64,000 bases of DNA from positions 4,854,475 through 4,918,474 of the forward strand of contig NZ_JAVDXW010000001.1 in the NCBI RefSeq assembly GCF_031458135.1, in the 5' to 3' direction. Of the stretch, positions 1 to 8,664 are shown in pieces. The position numbers were made by a program, and so were the translations under genes. Position 1 is the stretch's first letter, and each line of letters starts with the position of its first letter. The notes beneath the pieces were generated by a model. The model saw nothing but the letters and a program-made list of their open reading frames with translations, was not told the origin of the DNA and did not search any database. This stretch comes from Haloactinomyces albus (GTDB lineage: Bacteria > Actinomycetota > Actinomycetes > Mycobacteriales > Pseudonocardiaceae).

Positions 1-758
1 GGTTTGCACCGCACTGCCCAGCCCGGCTGCCCGCCACCGGAGGCATTGCCCGAGCGCGGCACCTCCTCGCCGAACTCGTCGTTCGGATACTCGCGCAGTG
101 GGCCACGGGTGAGCCGTTGCTGATCGCGGAGCTTGACCCGGCAGAGGTTGAGCACCGCGTGCTGCATCGCCACCGACACCCGCTGGCCGTGCCCGCTGCG
201 TTCCCGCTGGAACAGCGCGGCGAGGATGCCTGCCACGGTGTGGATGCCGGTGCCCGAGTCACCGATTTGGGCACCGGTCGCCGTCGGGGGGCCGTCCTCG
301 AACCCGGTCGTGCTCATGGAACCGCCCATGGCCTGGGCGACGACCTCGTAGGCCTTGTAATGCGTGTAGGGACCCTCACCGAATCCCTTGATCGAGGCGT
401 AGATGAGTCGCGGGTTGAGTTCCCGGAGCTTGTCCCAGGTGAATCCCATGCGGTCCACGGCGCCGGGCCCGAAGTTCTCCGCGAGCACATCGGAATTCCG
501 AACGAGCTCGGCGAAGACTTCCTTGCCCCGATCGCTTTTCATGTTGAGCGTGATGCTCTGCTTGTTGCAGTTGAGCATCGTGAAATAGAGGCTGTCGCCG
601 TTGTCGACGTCGTTGAGTTGAGTACGGGTGATGTCGCCGTGTGGTGCTTCCAGTTTGATGACTTCGGCGCCCAGCCAGGCCAGAATCTGCGTCGCGGACG
701 GGCCCGATTGAACATGGGTCATGTCGAGCACGCGGACACCTTCCAGTGCCTTGGTCAT
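1..758 (-). CDS. frc: Formyl-CoA:oxalate CoA-transferase, C-terminus cut by window edge
   Basis: This class III (CaiB/BaiF) CoA-transferase moves CoA from formyl-CoA or succinyl-CoA to oxalate in the cytoplasm, giving oxalyl-CoA. About 252 N-terminal residues are visible. They run closely parallel to the Oxalobacter enzyme as I remember it: an N-terminal Rossmann half, the [13 protein letters not shown] stretch near residue 94, the catalytic Asp at about 167 in IGDSGTGIH, and [14 protein letters not shown] text further on. The glycine loop GGGQPGW lies near the cut. The start is the ATG at 756-758, 103 bp downstream of the ThDP gene on the same strand, so the two may be co-transcribed. The neighbouring formate dehydrogenase genes support an oxalate role. 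The end lies outside the window. Confidence 0.9.
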   Translation of the reverse strand, partial: MTKALEGVRVLDMTHVQSGPSATQILAWLGAEVIKLEAPHGDITRTQLNDVDNGDSLYFTMLNCNKQSITLNMKSDRGKEVFAELVRNSDVLAENFGPGAVDRMGFTWDKLRELNPRLIYASIKGFGEGPYTHYKAYEVVAQAMGGSMSTTGFEDGPPTATGAQIGDSGTGIHTVAGILAALFQRERSGHGQRVSVAMQHAVLNLCRVKLRDQQRLTRGPLREYPNDEFGEEVPRSGNASGGGQPGWAVRCK

Positions 759-861
759 GTGCCCTTCCCCTTTCCGGATTTTCGAACATGCGCGTCGAGA
801 AATGCACGGCGCGCCGGAATTGATACTCGAAAGAGCCGAATTCGCCGTATCGCGATCGTGA

Positions 862-2598
862 TCACTTGTACATCGTCTGGTTCATGGTTCCCGGCGCGTA
901 AACTTCCGGATCGACCCAGACATTGATCAGTGAGGGCTTGCCCGATTCCCGTGCGCGCTGCAGGGCCGGCGCGATCTCGGCCGGGTCGTGGACCGCCTCG
1001 CCGTACCCGCCGAGCATCCGGGCGAACTTGTCGTACTCGACGTGGCCGAGGGTGTTGCCGACCCGGCCGCGGTCCGCGCCGTACTTCTCGATCTGGCCGT
1101 ACCGGATCTGGTTCATCGACGAGTTGTTGCCCACGATCCCGATGAACGGCAGGTTGAAACGCACCAGCGTCTCGAAGTCCCACCCGGTGAGGCTCAGCGC
1201 ACCGTCCCCGAACAGGCAGACCACTTCCTTGTTGGGGAAGGCGTGCTTGGCGGCCATGATGAACGGGACGCCGACGCCCAAGGTGCCCAGTGGTCCCGGG
1301 TCCAGCCAGTGGCCGGGTGCCTTGGGCTGAACGACCTGGCCGGAGAAGGTGACGATGTCGCCGCCGTCGCCGATGTAGATCGAGTCCTCGGTGAGGAACT
1401 CGTTGATTTCGTGGACGAGGCGATACGGATCGATGGGGGAGGCATCGGAGAGCTGTCGGGGGAGCCGCTTGTTGTAGGCGGTCGTTTCGACCTCGCGCAG
1501 TTCCCGCAGCCATTCCTTGCGGCCCGCGGAGCCGTTGTCGATCCGGCCGGAGCACGCGTCGGCGACGGCGGACAGCACCGCGTCGGCATCTCCGACGATG
1601 CCCAGGTCGACGTCGCGGTTCTTGCCGACGGTCCGGTAGTCGAGGTCGATCTGCACCACCGTGGCTTCGCTGGTCAGGCGCTTGCCGTAGCCCATCCGGA
1701 AGTCGAATGGAGTACCGACGATGATGATGAGGTCGGCATTGTTGAAGGCGTGCCGCCGGGCGAGCTGGTAGTGCAGCGGATCGTCGGGCTCCAGAGTGCC
1801 GCGCCCGGCGCCGTTCATGAAGGCGGGGACGTCGAGTTCCCGGACCAGCTTGATCGCGGAGTCGGTGGCCCGGCAGGTCCACACCTGGTTGCCCAGCAGG
1901 ATGCACGGCCTCTCCGAGGCGAGCAACAGCTCGGCGAGCCGCTCGATCGCCTGCGGATCACCCGCGGAACGGGTGGAAGCACGGTAGTGCCCGGATTCGG
2001 GAACGCGCGCTGTCTCGACGGGGACCCGAGCATCGAGCACATCCCGGGGGATTTCCAAAAAGGACGGCCCCGGGGCGCCGTGGTGGGCTTCCCGGAAGGC
2101 CATCGACACCAGGTCCGCGGCCCGTTCGGTGTGCGGCACCGTCGCGGCGAACTTGGTGATCGGGCTCATCATGTCCACATGCGGCAGGTCCTGTAGCGAA
2201 CCCATTTTGTGCTGCGACAACGCACCCTGGCCGCCGATGAGCAGCATCGGGCTCTCCGCGCGGAAGGCGTTGGCCACACCGGTGACCGCATCGGTGGTTC
2301 CGGGGCCTGCGGTGACCACAGCGCATCCGGGCTTGCCGGTGATCCGGGCGTATCCGTCGGCAGCGTGGGCGGCCACCTGCTCGTGCCGTACGTCGATGAC
2401 CGAGATCCCCTCATCGACGCATCCGTCGTAGATGTCGATGATATGTCCTCCGCAGAGGGTGAAGATCGTGTCGACTCCCTCGGCTTTGAGGGCTTTCGCC
2501 ACCAGGTGGCCGCCGGAGATCTGCTCGGGGTCACGAGCTTGTTCGGCCGCGTGAAGCGGTGTGACGCTTTCGGACGTGGTTTGGGTGGTTTGCGCCAT
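862..2598 (-). CDS. ThDP-dependent acetolactate-synthase-like enzyme, candidate oxalyl-CoA decarboxylase
   Basis: The 578 residues show the three-domain ThDP fold. RHEQ at 71-74 holds the cofactor-activating Glu73, a Rossmann-like middle domain spans about 215-345, and the Mg-ThDP motif begins with GDG at 465-467 and ends with NN at 491-492. In context with frc and formate dehydrogenase genes it should turn oxalyl-CoA into formyl-CoA and CO2. However, the early part ([15 protein letters not shown]) resembles the ILVBL/acetolactate-synthase-like branch more than classical Oxc. The Oxc Tyr-Glu active-site pair (GDYEE in the Oxalobacter enzyme) reads GSLQD here. The ATG has a strong ribosome site, AAGGAGATGAGG. 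A palindromic operator lies about 147 bp upstream. The ThDP family is certain; the substrate is inferred. Confidence 0.85.
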   Translation of the reverse strand: MAQTTQTTSESVTPLHAAEQARDPEQISGGHLVAKALKAEGVDTIFTLCGGHIIDIYDGCVDEGISVIDVRHEQVAAHAADGYARITGKPGCAVVTAGPGTTDAVTGVANAFRAESPMLLIGGQGALSQHKMGSLQDLPHVDMMSPITKFAATVPHTERAADLVSMAFREAHHGAPGPSFLEIPRDVLDARVPVETARVPESGHYRASTRSAGDPQAIERLAELLLASERPCILLGNQVWTCRATDSAIKLVRELDVPAFMNGAGRGTLEPDDPLHYQLARRHAFNNADLIIIVGTPFDFRMGYGKRLTSEATVVQIDLDYRTVGKNRDVDLGIVGDADAVLSAVADACSGRIDNGSAGRKEWLRELREVETTAYNKRLPRQLSDASPIDPYRLVHEINEFLTEDSIYIGDGGDIVTFSGQVVQPKAPGHWLDPGPLGTLGVGVPFIMAAKHAFPNKEVVCLFGDGALSLTGWDFETLVRFNLPFIGIVGNNSSMNQIRYGQIEKYGADRGRVGNTLGHVEYDKFARMLGGYGEAVHDPAEIAPALQRARESGKPSLINVWVDPEVYAPGTMNQTMYK

Positions 2599-2732
2599 TT
2601 TTGCGTCCTCATCTCCTTACGTCGCGCACGGACAACTCGACGTGGCAGGGCCGTGAGCTGCCCCGAGGGGTGGAACTCGCCGTCGGTGTTTCCGGCGTTT
2701 CGGTGCCTCGCGGGTGGCGCGAACTCGGACCG

Positions 2733-2758
2733 GCTCCATACTGAATACCGTATGGAGC
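2733..2758. promoter_or_regulatory. Operator upstream of the ThDP gene, ATACCGTAT inside a 9-bp inverted repeat
   Basis: GCTCCATAC at 2733-2741 and GTATGGAGC at 2750-2758 are perfect inverted arms. Inside lies ATACCGTAT (2745-2753), the same ATAC-N-GTAT core found near 4240, 9440 and 9660. It is 147 bp upstream of the ThDP gene and is probably bound by the GntR/FCD regulator encoded at 8665-9354. Binding is inferred. Confidence 0.65.
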
Positions 2759-2897
2759 TATGCATACTCCTGCGGATCGGGTCCTGTCCAGAGGTGAACA
2801 CAGCGTCTTTGCCGAAAGAACGAAAAGTGCCTGGTGAGAGGGCTGGATCAGTCGTTTCGCTCGGCTCAGCCGGAACTCGGTTCAACCGGAACGGGCA

Positions 2898-4103
2898 TCA
2901 AAGCGCTCCCCGGGGAACGCCGGGAAGGTCGAGAACTTCCACGGGAGCGCCGGTCCACTGGGGCGGTACCACTGCCAGCACGTCGGCGAGCGCCGCACCC
3001 CAGAGCAATCCCGGCTTGTCCCGCCCCACGGCAACGAGGTGGTTGCCGGCATCGCGTGCGGTGATCACTCGCGTGTCCCGAGCGTGCGCCGTGACCTCGC
3101 CGCTCAACGGTAGGCGCCGCAGGGATGGCTGTTGCCGCCCGGACAGGGCATCGAGGACGGGAGTCAACAACGTCAGTGCCGCGACCAGGGCGGCATAGGG
3201 ATTGCCCGGCAGACCCACGACGGGACGGCCTTCCGGTAGGCGGGCGAGCAGTTGGGGATGCCCGGGGCGGCATGCCACCCCATCGACGAGCATCTCCGCG
3301 CCCGCGTCATGAAGCACCGCGCGCAGATGATCCGCGGGACCTGCCGACGAGGCGCCGCACACGACCAGTGCATCGGAATTCCCGGCGTCGGCGCTTCGGG
3401 CGGCGGAGACGAGCCCGCCTGCCAGTTTCTCGGCGGTGTCGCCGAGATGGTCGTATCCGGTGAGGATTCCTCCGGCGTGCTCGATGATGCCGGTGAGCAT
3501 GGGGCCGATCGCATCGCGCACTTCGCCGTGCCGGGGCAGGCCGGTGGTGATCAGTTCGTCGCCGGTGACGAGTACGGACACGCGTGGTTTCGGATGCACC
3601 GGCAGCGTGTCGTGGCCGAGCCCGGCCACGAGTCCTTGTGCTGCCGGTGTCACTCTGCTGCCTGCCATGAGCACGGACGTGCCTTCCGCGCACTCCTCGC
3701 CTCGGCGCCGGATGTGCTGCCCCGGCGCTACCGGGCCGGTCACGGTGTCACCCACCCGTTCAGCACGCTCGTGTGGGAGCACGCCGCTCGCCCCCGCAGG
3801 TACCGGGGCTCCGGTGGCGATCTCCACGGCGGTGCCCTCGGTCAAAGCGGGTGCGTTGGCCGTGCGGTCGGCGAGTACGCAGCCCACCACCGTCCACGGA
3901 GGCTCTCCGGAAACCGCATAGCCGTCCATGGCGGCGGTGTCGAAGGCGGGAACGGGGATCAGGGCGGAGATGTCGCGAGCCAGCGTGCATCCCCGTGCCG
4001 CATCGAGAGCGACATGGGTGAGCGGGAGTGGGGCGGCGATGTGGGCCGCGGTCCGGTGGGCGATGTGCCAGGGCCGGTCCTGTTCCAGGGGTGAGCTGAT
4101 CAT
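2898..4103 (-). CDS. moeA: Molybdopterin molybdenumtransferase MoeA
   Basis: MoeA inserts molybdate into adenylylated molybdopterin, the last shared step of molybdenum cofactor synthesis. The 401-residue protein has the family's N-terminal motif DTAAMDGYAVSG, a C-terminal MoCF-type domain beginning near VSVLVTGDEL, and the GLPGNPYAAL motif. The length matches the family. I chose the ATG at 4103 because GGAG sits upstream and the protein then begins close to the usual MoeA start. An in-frame upstream start at 4223 would add 40 residues with no family resemblance. The gene lies between the oxalate genes and formate dehydrogenase genes, which need molybdenum cofactor, so it may be a pathway-dedicated copy. 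It diverges from panE over a shared operator. Confidence 0.92.
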   Translation of the reverse strand: MISSPLEQDRPWHIAHRTAAHIAAPLPLTHVALDAARGCTLARDISALIPVPAFDTAAMDGYAVSGEPPWTVVGCVLADRTANAPALTEGTAVEIATGAPVPAGASGVLPHERAERVGDTVTGPVAPGQHIRRRGEECAEGTSVLMAGSRVTPAAQGLVAGLGHDTLPVHPKPRVSVLVTGDELITTGLPRHGEVRDAIGPMLTGIIEHAGGILTGYDHLGDTAEKLAGGLVSAARSADAGNSDALVVCGASSAGPADHLRAVLHDAGAEMLVDGVACRPGHPQLLARLPEGRPVVGLPGNPYAALVAALTLLTPVLDALSGRQQPSLRRLPLSGEVTAHARDTRVITARDAGNHLVAVGRDKPGLLWGAALADVLAVVPPQWTGAPVEVLDLPGVPRGAL

Positions 4104-4239
4104 CGCAGTGGTCTCCGTGGCGGGGCAGTGGATCCTTTCGAGCGTAACGGTCGCCGGTAAATCCACAGTGGACGAAGATGGGGTGTCTGCGAGTATCGTG
4201 CACGGGATTGCGCGCAGAGGCACTTCCCTGCAAGCTTAC

Positions 4240-4248
4240 ATACTGTAT
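4240..4248. promoter_or_regulatory. Operator ATACTGTAT between moeA and panE
   Basis: The palindrome ATACTGTAT, inside TACATACTGTATACT, lies 51 bp upstream of the chosen panE start and 137 bp upstream of the divergent moeA start. A second imperfect copy (ATACTGAAT, 4247-4255) overlaps it. It matches the core seen at 2745, 9440 and 9660 and could control both genes. Confidence 0.65.
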
Positions 4249-4298
4249 ACTGAATGCTATTGATGTATCCGTCGAACCTGGGGAGAGCGGAGTTCGAT

Positions 4299-5312
4299 GT
4301 GCGAGTCGCTGTTCTTGGTGCGGGCGCCATCGGTGCGTATGTCGGCGCCAGCCTGCACCGCGCCGGTGCCGAGGTTCACCTCATTGCCCGAGGTCCCCAT
4401 TTGGAAGCGCTGCGCCGTAACGGGGTGCAGGTACTGAGTCCGCGAGGTGATTTCAGTGTGCGTCCCCACGCCACCGACGATCCGACGGAAGTGGGGCCGG
4501 TGGACCATATTTTCCTCGGTCTGAAAGCCAACTCCTACGCTGCCGCGGGGTCGATGATCCGCCCGTTGCTGCACGAGAAAACGACGATCATCGCGGCGCA
4601 GAACGGCATACCGTGGTGGTATTTCCACGGTCTTGCGGGTGCGCACGAAGATCACTGCATCCAGAGCGTCGATCCGGGTGGTGCCGTGACCGAGGCCCTG
4701 TCCCTGCATCGCGCCATCGGCTGCGTCGTCTATGCGGCCACCGAACTCGAAGCGCCCGGAGTGGTGCGACATCTCGAAGGAACCCGGTTCTCCATCGGCG
4801 AGCCGGATGGCAGCCTGTCCGAACGGTGTCGGGAGTTCAGCGACGCGATGGTGGCAGGTGGTCTCAAGTGTCCGGTGGAATCGGATCTGCGTCCGGAGAT
4901 CTGGATCAAGTTGATGGGAAACATCGCGTTCAATCCGATCAGCGCACTCACTCGGGCCACGCTGGCGGGCATGTGTCGGCATCGGGATGTTCGAGAGCTC
5001 GTCACCACGATGATGCGCGAAACTCTCGAGGTCGCCGCCGGACTGGGATGCCACCCGGACATCGCCATCGAGCGTCGGATGGCAGGCGCCGAGCGCACCG
5101 GTGAACACAAGACCTCAACGCTGCAGGACCTGGAAAAAGGCAAACCCCTGGAGTTGGATGTGCTGCTCGCCGCGGTCGTGGAGCTGGCCGATTTGGCTGG
5201 TGTCGCGGCACCGACATTGCGTACGATCAACGCACTTGCGGACCTACTCAACCAACAAATCGAGGACGCGGCATCCGGGGCACCTTCGGTGGCCGCGGCG
5301 CCGGCATCCTGA
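4299..5312 (+). CDS. Ketopantoate reductase (PanE/ApbA) family oxidoreductase
   Basis: The 337-residue protein opens with the NAD(P)-binding motif VAVLGAGAIGAYVG and later has KANSY and the C-terminal stretch IWIKLMGNIAFNPISALT. The Lys of the latter matches the catalytic Lys of ketopantoate reductase. The family reduces 2-oxo acids such as 2-dehydropantoate with NADPH. I chose the GTG at 4299 because it gives the usual N-terminus and follows GGAG. The ATG at 4254 overlaps the operator region and has no ribosome site. Its place in a candidate oxalate regulon suggests a role on a small oxo acid such as glyoxylate rather than in pantothenate synthesis, but that is inference. No other pantothenate gene is nearby. 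Confidence 0.8.
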   Translation: MRVAVLGAGAIGAYVGASLHRAGAEVHLIARGPHLEALRRNGVQVLSPRGDFSVRPHATDDPTEVGPVDHIFLGLKANSYAAAGSMIRPLLHEKTTIIAAQNGIPWWYFHGLAGAHEDHCIQSVDPGGAVTEALSLHRAIGCVVYAATELEAPGVVRHLEGTRFSIGEPDGSLSERCREFSDAMVAGGLKCPVESDLRPEIWIKLMGNIAFNPISALTRATLAGMCRHRDVRELVTTMMRETLEVAAGLGCHPDIAIERRMAGAERTGEHKTSTLQDLEKGKPLELDVLLAAVVELADLAGVAAPTLRTINALADLLNQQIEDAASGAPSVAAAPAS

Positions 5313-5424
5313 CCTGCCTGTTTCGCTTTGGTCGCCACACACCGACGCTGGTTTTGGCATCGCCCGGCTGACGATTTCACCCACCGGGTGAGGATCGGCG
5401 TCCGATCGCAGATGAGGAGCTGCC

Positions 5425-7401
5425 GTGGATCTGCATTATCTTGATGCCACGCCGACCGAAGCCGAGCGGGCTGCAGTGGACGGCCTGCTCGGTCCGCCCG
5501 AGCCGGTGAACGGAGTCGGGCCGGACCCCGCCAACGGTCATGTTCACGCGCACAAGGACGGGCAGGCGCACGGAAACGGTCACGTCCCCGTTCCTGGCAA
5601 CGGCTCCGGGGATGGCAATGGCCCGGTGTCTGGCAATGGTTCGGGACACGGTGACGATCCCGGGAACGGGCACGGTGTCCGGCACGGGCGGGACATGCTG
5701 TTGCCTGCCCTGCACGCCGTGCACGACCGGGTCGGCTGGATCAGTCAGGGAGCGCTGAACCACCTTTGTGAACGGCTCTCGGTGCCTCCGGCCGACGCGT
5801 ACGGCGTGGCGAGCTTCTACGCACTGTTCGCCGTGCGCCCCCGGCCACCGAAGGTGGTCCACGTCTGCACCGACCTGGCCTGCAAGGCACGTGGTTCCGC
5901 CGAGCTGTGCAGCAGGCTGGAGCAGTCCCTCGGGCAGGCGGGTACGGCGCTCGACGGGATGATGTGGCAGCACAGCCCGTGCTTGGGGGCGTGCGAGCGC
6001 GCACCTGCGGTGCTGGCTTTCGAGGCGGGTGAGCCCGCTCGCACGCAACTGCTCGCACCCGCCGATGCCGGAGCGGTCGCCGAGGTGGCGCGTTGCGGCC
6101 CGACCGACACGGAGGAGGAATCCCCGGTAAGCGAGTCCATCCCCCAATCGGGGAGTCCCGAGCTGCGACTGCTGCGCAGGATCGGCCGTGTGGACCCGGA
6201 CAGCCTGGACGACTATCGCGCCCACGGCGGCTATGCCGCGCTGCGCAACGCCCTGCGCATGGGGCCTGCGGAAGTCATCGAACAGGTCACGGACGCGAAA
6301 CTGATGGGACGCGGAGGTGCGGCGTTTCCCACGGGGCGCAAATGGGAAAGCACCGCTTCCCAACCGGTGCGACCGCACTATCTCGTGTGCAATGCCGACG
6401 AAAGCGAGCCGGGCACCTTCAAGGACCGCGTGCTCATGGAGGGAGATCCGTTCTCCGTCATCGAGTCGATGACGATCGCAGGCTTCGCCAACGGATGCGC
6501 CAAGGGCTATCTCTACATTCGTGGCGAATATCCACGGGCGACGCGTCGACTGGCCAACGCGATCACGCAGGCCCGTGAACGGGGCTTTCTCGGTCGCAGC
6601 ATCATGGGCCACGAGGGTTTCGACTTCGACATCGAGATTCGCCGGGGCGCCGGAGCCTATATCTGCGGTGAGGAAACCGCGCTGTTCAACTCCATCGAGG
6701 GGTACCGCGGCGAGCCGCGCAGCAAACCGCCGCTGCCGGTCGAGGAGGGGCTGTTCGGCAAACCGACCGTGGTCAACAACGTGGAGACGCTGGTCAACGT
6801 GCCCTTGATCCTCACAGAGGGCGGCGCGGCATTCGCGGGCATCGGCACGGAGCGATCGACGGGCACCAGACTGTTCTGCCTGTCCGGCACCGTGGCCCGG
6901 CCCGGACTGTACGAGGTCGCACTCGGAACGACGCTGCGCGAACTGCTCGAGCTCGCGGGAGGAGTCGGTGACGGGCGCGAGCTGCGCGCAGTGCTGCTGG
7001 GAGGGGCGGCCGGCGGTTTCGTCCGGCCCGACGAGCTCGACCTCCCGCTGACGATGGAGGACGCTCAGGAAGCGAGCACCACGCTCGGTTCCGGCGTGGT
7101 TCTCGTCTTCGACGACACGGTGAACCTCCCCGCCATGCTGTTGCGGATCGCGTCGTTCTTCCGCGACGAGTCGTGCGGGCAGTGCGTGCCGTGCCGGGTC
7201 GGAACGGTGCGCCAGGAGGAGGCGCTGCACCGCATGGTCGACGGCAAGGAGGCCACCGACGGCGACGACCTCGGTCTGTTGCGCGAGGTCGGTCAGGTGA
7301 TGCGGGACTCGTCCATCTGTGGCCTGGGACAAACCGCTTGGAACGCGGTCGAATCGGCGATCGACCGACTCGGCACGCTGTCGAAAGGAGGATCCGCATG
7401 A
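5425..7401 (+). CDS. NAD-linked formate dehydrogenase beta subunit, NuoE-NuoF fusion
   Basis: The 658-residue protein passes electrons from iron-sulfur clusters to FMN and NAD+. After a Gly/Asn/His-rich stretch (about 37-86) comes a NuoE-like thioredoxin domain with [2Fe-2S] ligands Cys148, Cys153, Cys186 and Cys190. From about 245 there is a NuoF domain with GRGGAAFPTG (295-304), NADESEPGTFKDR, GAGAYICGEETAL, and the [4Fe-4S] site SCGQCVPC plus a later Cys (about 585-632). Such fusions are the diaphorase subunits of soluble NAD+-dependent formate dehydrogenases. The GTG start follows GAGGAG, and the stop overlaps the next gene as ATGA, so the two are coupled. NAD-reducing hydrogenase subunits look similar, but the next gene and the oxalate setting favour formate. 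Confidence 0.88.
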   Translation: MDLHYLDATPTEAERAAVDGLLGPPEPVNGVGPDPANGHVHAHKDGQAHGNGHVPVPGNGSGDGNGPVSGNGSGHGDDPGNGHGVRHGRDMLLPALHAVHDRVGWISQGALNHLCERLSVPPADAYGVASFYALFAVRPRPPKVVHVCTDLACKARGSAELCSRLEQSLGQAGTALDGMMWQHSPCLGACERAPAVLAFEAGEPARTQLLAPADAGAVAEVARCGPTDTEEESPVSESIPQSGSPELRLLRRIGRVDPDSLDDYRAHGGYAALRNALRMGPAEVIEQVTDAKLMGRGGAAFPTGRKWESTASQPVRPHYLVCNADESEPGTFKDRVLMEGDPFSVIESMTIAGFANGCAKGYLYIRGEYPRATRRLANAITQARERGFLGRSIMGHEGFDFDIEIRRGAGAYICGEETALFNSIEGYRGEPRSKPPLPVEEGLFGKPTVVNNVETLVNVPLILTEGGAAFAGIGTERSTGTRLFCLSGTVARPGLYEVALGTTLRELLELAGGVGDGRELRAVLLGGAAGGFVRPDELDLPLTMEDAQEASTTLGSGVVLVFDDTVNLPAMLLRIASFFRDESCGQCVPCRVGTVRQEEALHRMVDGKEATDGDDLGLLREVGQVMRDSSICGLGQTAWNAVESAIDRLGTLSKGGSA

Positions 7402-8366
7402 CCGTCGTCGATCTCGGCCTGCCGCGCAGGATGGTGGACTTCACACTGGACGGTGAGACAGTCAGTGTCCCGGAGGGATCGACCATCCTGGATGCGTGCA
7501 CCGCGGTGGGCAAATCCATCCCGACCCTGTGCTACGGCGACACCTTGCGTCCGGCGAACGCGTGCCGCGTGTGCATGGTGGAGGTGGAGGGCTCCCGGAC
7601 ACTGGTGCCCTCCTGTTCCCGCAAGGTCACCGGCGGGATGACGGTGCACACCGATTCCGAGCGCACCCGGCACAGCCGCAAGATGGTCCTCGAACTGCTC
7701 GGTTCCGCTGCCGACCTGTCCACGACGCCGCACGTCGCCGAGTGGATGGCGGAGTACCAGGCGAAGCCGGAGCGGTTCGGTCCCCCGGAGCCTCCCGCCG
7801 ACGACCACGACGAGCGGCCGCCCGGTGAGCACGAGGAGCCGGACGGGACCGTGGCGGCAACCGTGTCCCAGCCGGCCAAAGTGGACAACGATCTCTACGT
7901 TCGTGACTACGGCAAGTGCATCCTGTGCTACAAGTGCGTGGACGCCTGCGGTGAGCAGTGGCAGAACTCCTTTGCCATCACCGTTGCCGGCCGCGGTTTC
8001 GACGCGCGGATCTCCACGGAGTTCGCGAACCCACTCCCGGATTCCGCGTGCGTGTACTGCGGCAACTGCATCGAGGTCTGCCCGACCGGGGCGTTGAGCT
8101 TCAAAAAGGAGTTCGACATGCGCGCCGAGGGCACCTGGGACGAGGAGCGCCAGCAGCAGACGACCACCGTCTGCACGTTCTGCGGCGTCGGCTGCAACCT
8201 CACCCTGCACACCCAGGACAACGAGATCGTCCGTGTCACCTCGCCGCACGACAATTCCGTAACTCACGGCAATCTCTGCATCAAGGGCCGTTTCGGCTGG
8301 GAACACATGCAAAGCCACGAGCGTCGAACGGAGGAGTCCGCAGAACCGGCCACAGAACAGGAGTAG
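7398..8366 (+). CDS. Formate dehydrogenase iron-sulfur subunit lacking the molybdenum catalytic domain
   Basis: The 322 residues match the N-terminal third of a NuoG/FdhA-type subunit. A plant-type [2Fe-2S] domain uses Cys45, 56, 59 and 73. Two [4Fe-4S] sites use Cys174/177/180/184 and Cys218/221/224/228. A Mo-enzyme-type [4Fe-4S] domain uses Cys259/262/266/294 and ends in CIKGRFGWEHMQ. The reading frame then stops at TAG. The bis-MGD domain and its catalytic Cys or Sec are missing, and no such reading frame follows. The His-Cys cluster domain normally near 90-125 has no cysteines. It may be a free electron-transfer subunit partnered by an FdhF encoded elsewhere, or the remnant of a full FdhA. 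It overlaps the beta gene by four bases and has GGAGG ahead of its ATG. Confidence 0.85.
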   Translation: MTVVDLGLPRRMVDFTLDGETVSVPEGSTILDACTAVGKSIPTLCYGDTLRPANACRVCMVEVEGSRTLVPSCSRKVTGGMTVHTDSERTRHSRKMVLELLGSAADLSTTPHVAEWMAEYQAKPERFGPPEPPADDHDERPPGEHEEPDGTVAATVSQPAKVDNDLYVRDYGKCILCYKCVDACGEQWQNSFAITVAGRGFDARISTEFANPLPDSACVYCGNCIEVCPTGALSFKKEFDMRAEGTWDEERQQQTTTVCTFCGVGCNLTLHTQDNEIVRVTSPHDNSVTHGNLCIKGRFGWEHMQSHERRTEESAEPATEQE

Positions 8367-8420
8367 GGGCGTGCGGTTGTGGTGAGAGCACGACGTATTG
8401 TGAGTTCGGCTCTGGTCCCG

Positions 8421-8471
8421 CGTCCGGGTGGGATTGAAGTTTTCCCTAAAACTTCAATTCTCCCCCGGACG
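8421..8471. terminator. Long hairpin after the formate dehydrogenase genes
   Basis: Arms of 23 and 24 bases (8421-8443 and 8448-8471) pair almost perfectly around the loop CCCT. The inner part is ATTGAAGTTTT against AAAACTTCAAT, and the outer part is CGTCCGGG against CCCCGGACG. It lies about 55 bp after the stop at 8366 in the 298-bp gap before convergent gntR. No T-run follows on either side. It probably ends transcription from one or both sides. Nothing else is visible in this gap. Confidence 0.6.
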
Positions 8472-8664
8472 CAGGGGTGCACAGTTCCACCGGAAACCGA
8501 TGCAGTCCTGCTCACCGGGCTAACGATGCTCAGCCACGCTCCGCGAGTCAACTGCGATTGAGCGTGGGTGCACGCGAGCGGGTGTGCGCGCCGACGGCCC
8601 TGAAAGGGCGGATCGCCGTACTACTGCTCGGCTCGCGGCGGCGCGGAAGGGTCGTCGTGGCCGA

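Noticed and set aside
117..926. 269-codon plus-strand frame over the CoA-transferase
   Set aside because: The minus strand reads through as formyl-CoA transferase from 758 to the window edge, so the plus frame is a shadow.
5377..7332. 651-codon minus-strand frame opposite the formate dehydrogenase beta gene
   Set aside because: The plus strand encodes a complete NuoE-NuoF protein; the antisense frame has no recognisable domain.
8364..8366. Recoded stop (selenocysteine) extending the formate dehydrogenase iron-sulfur subunit
   Set aside because: The stop is TAG, not TGA, and the following sequence does not encode a molybdopterin domain.
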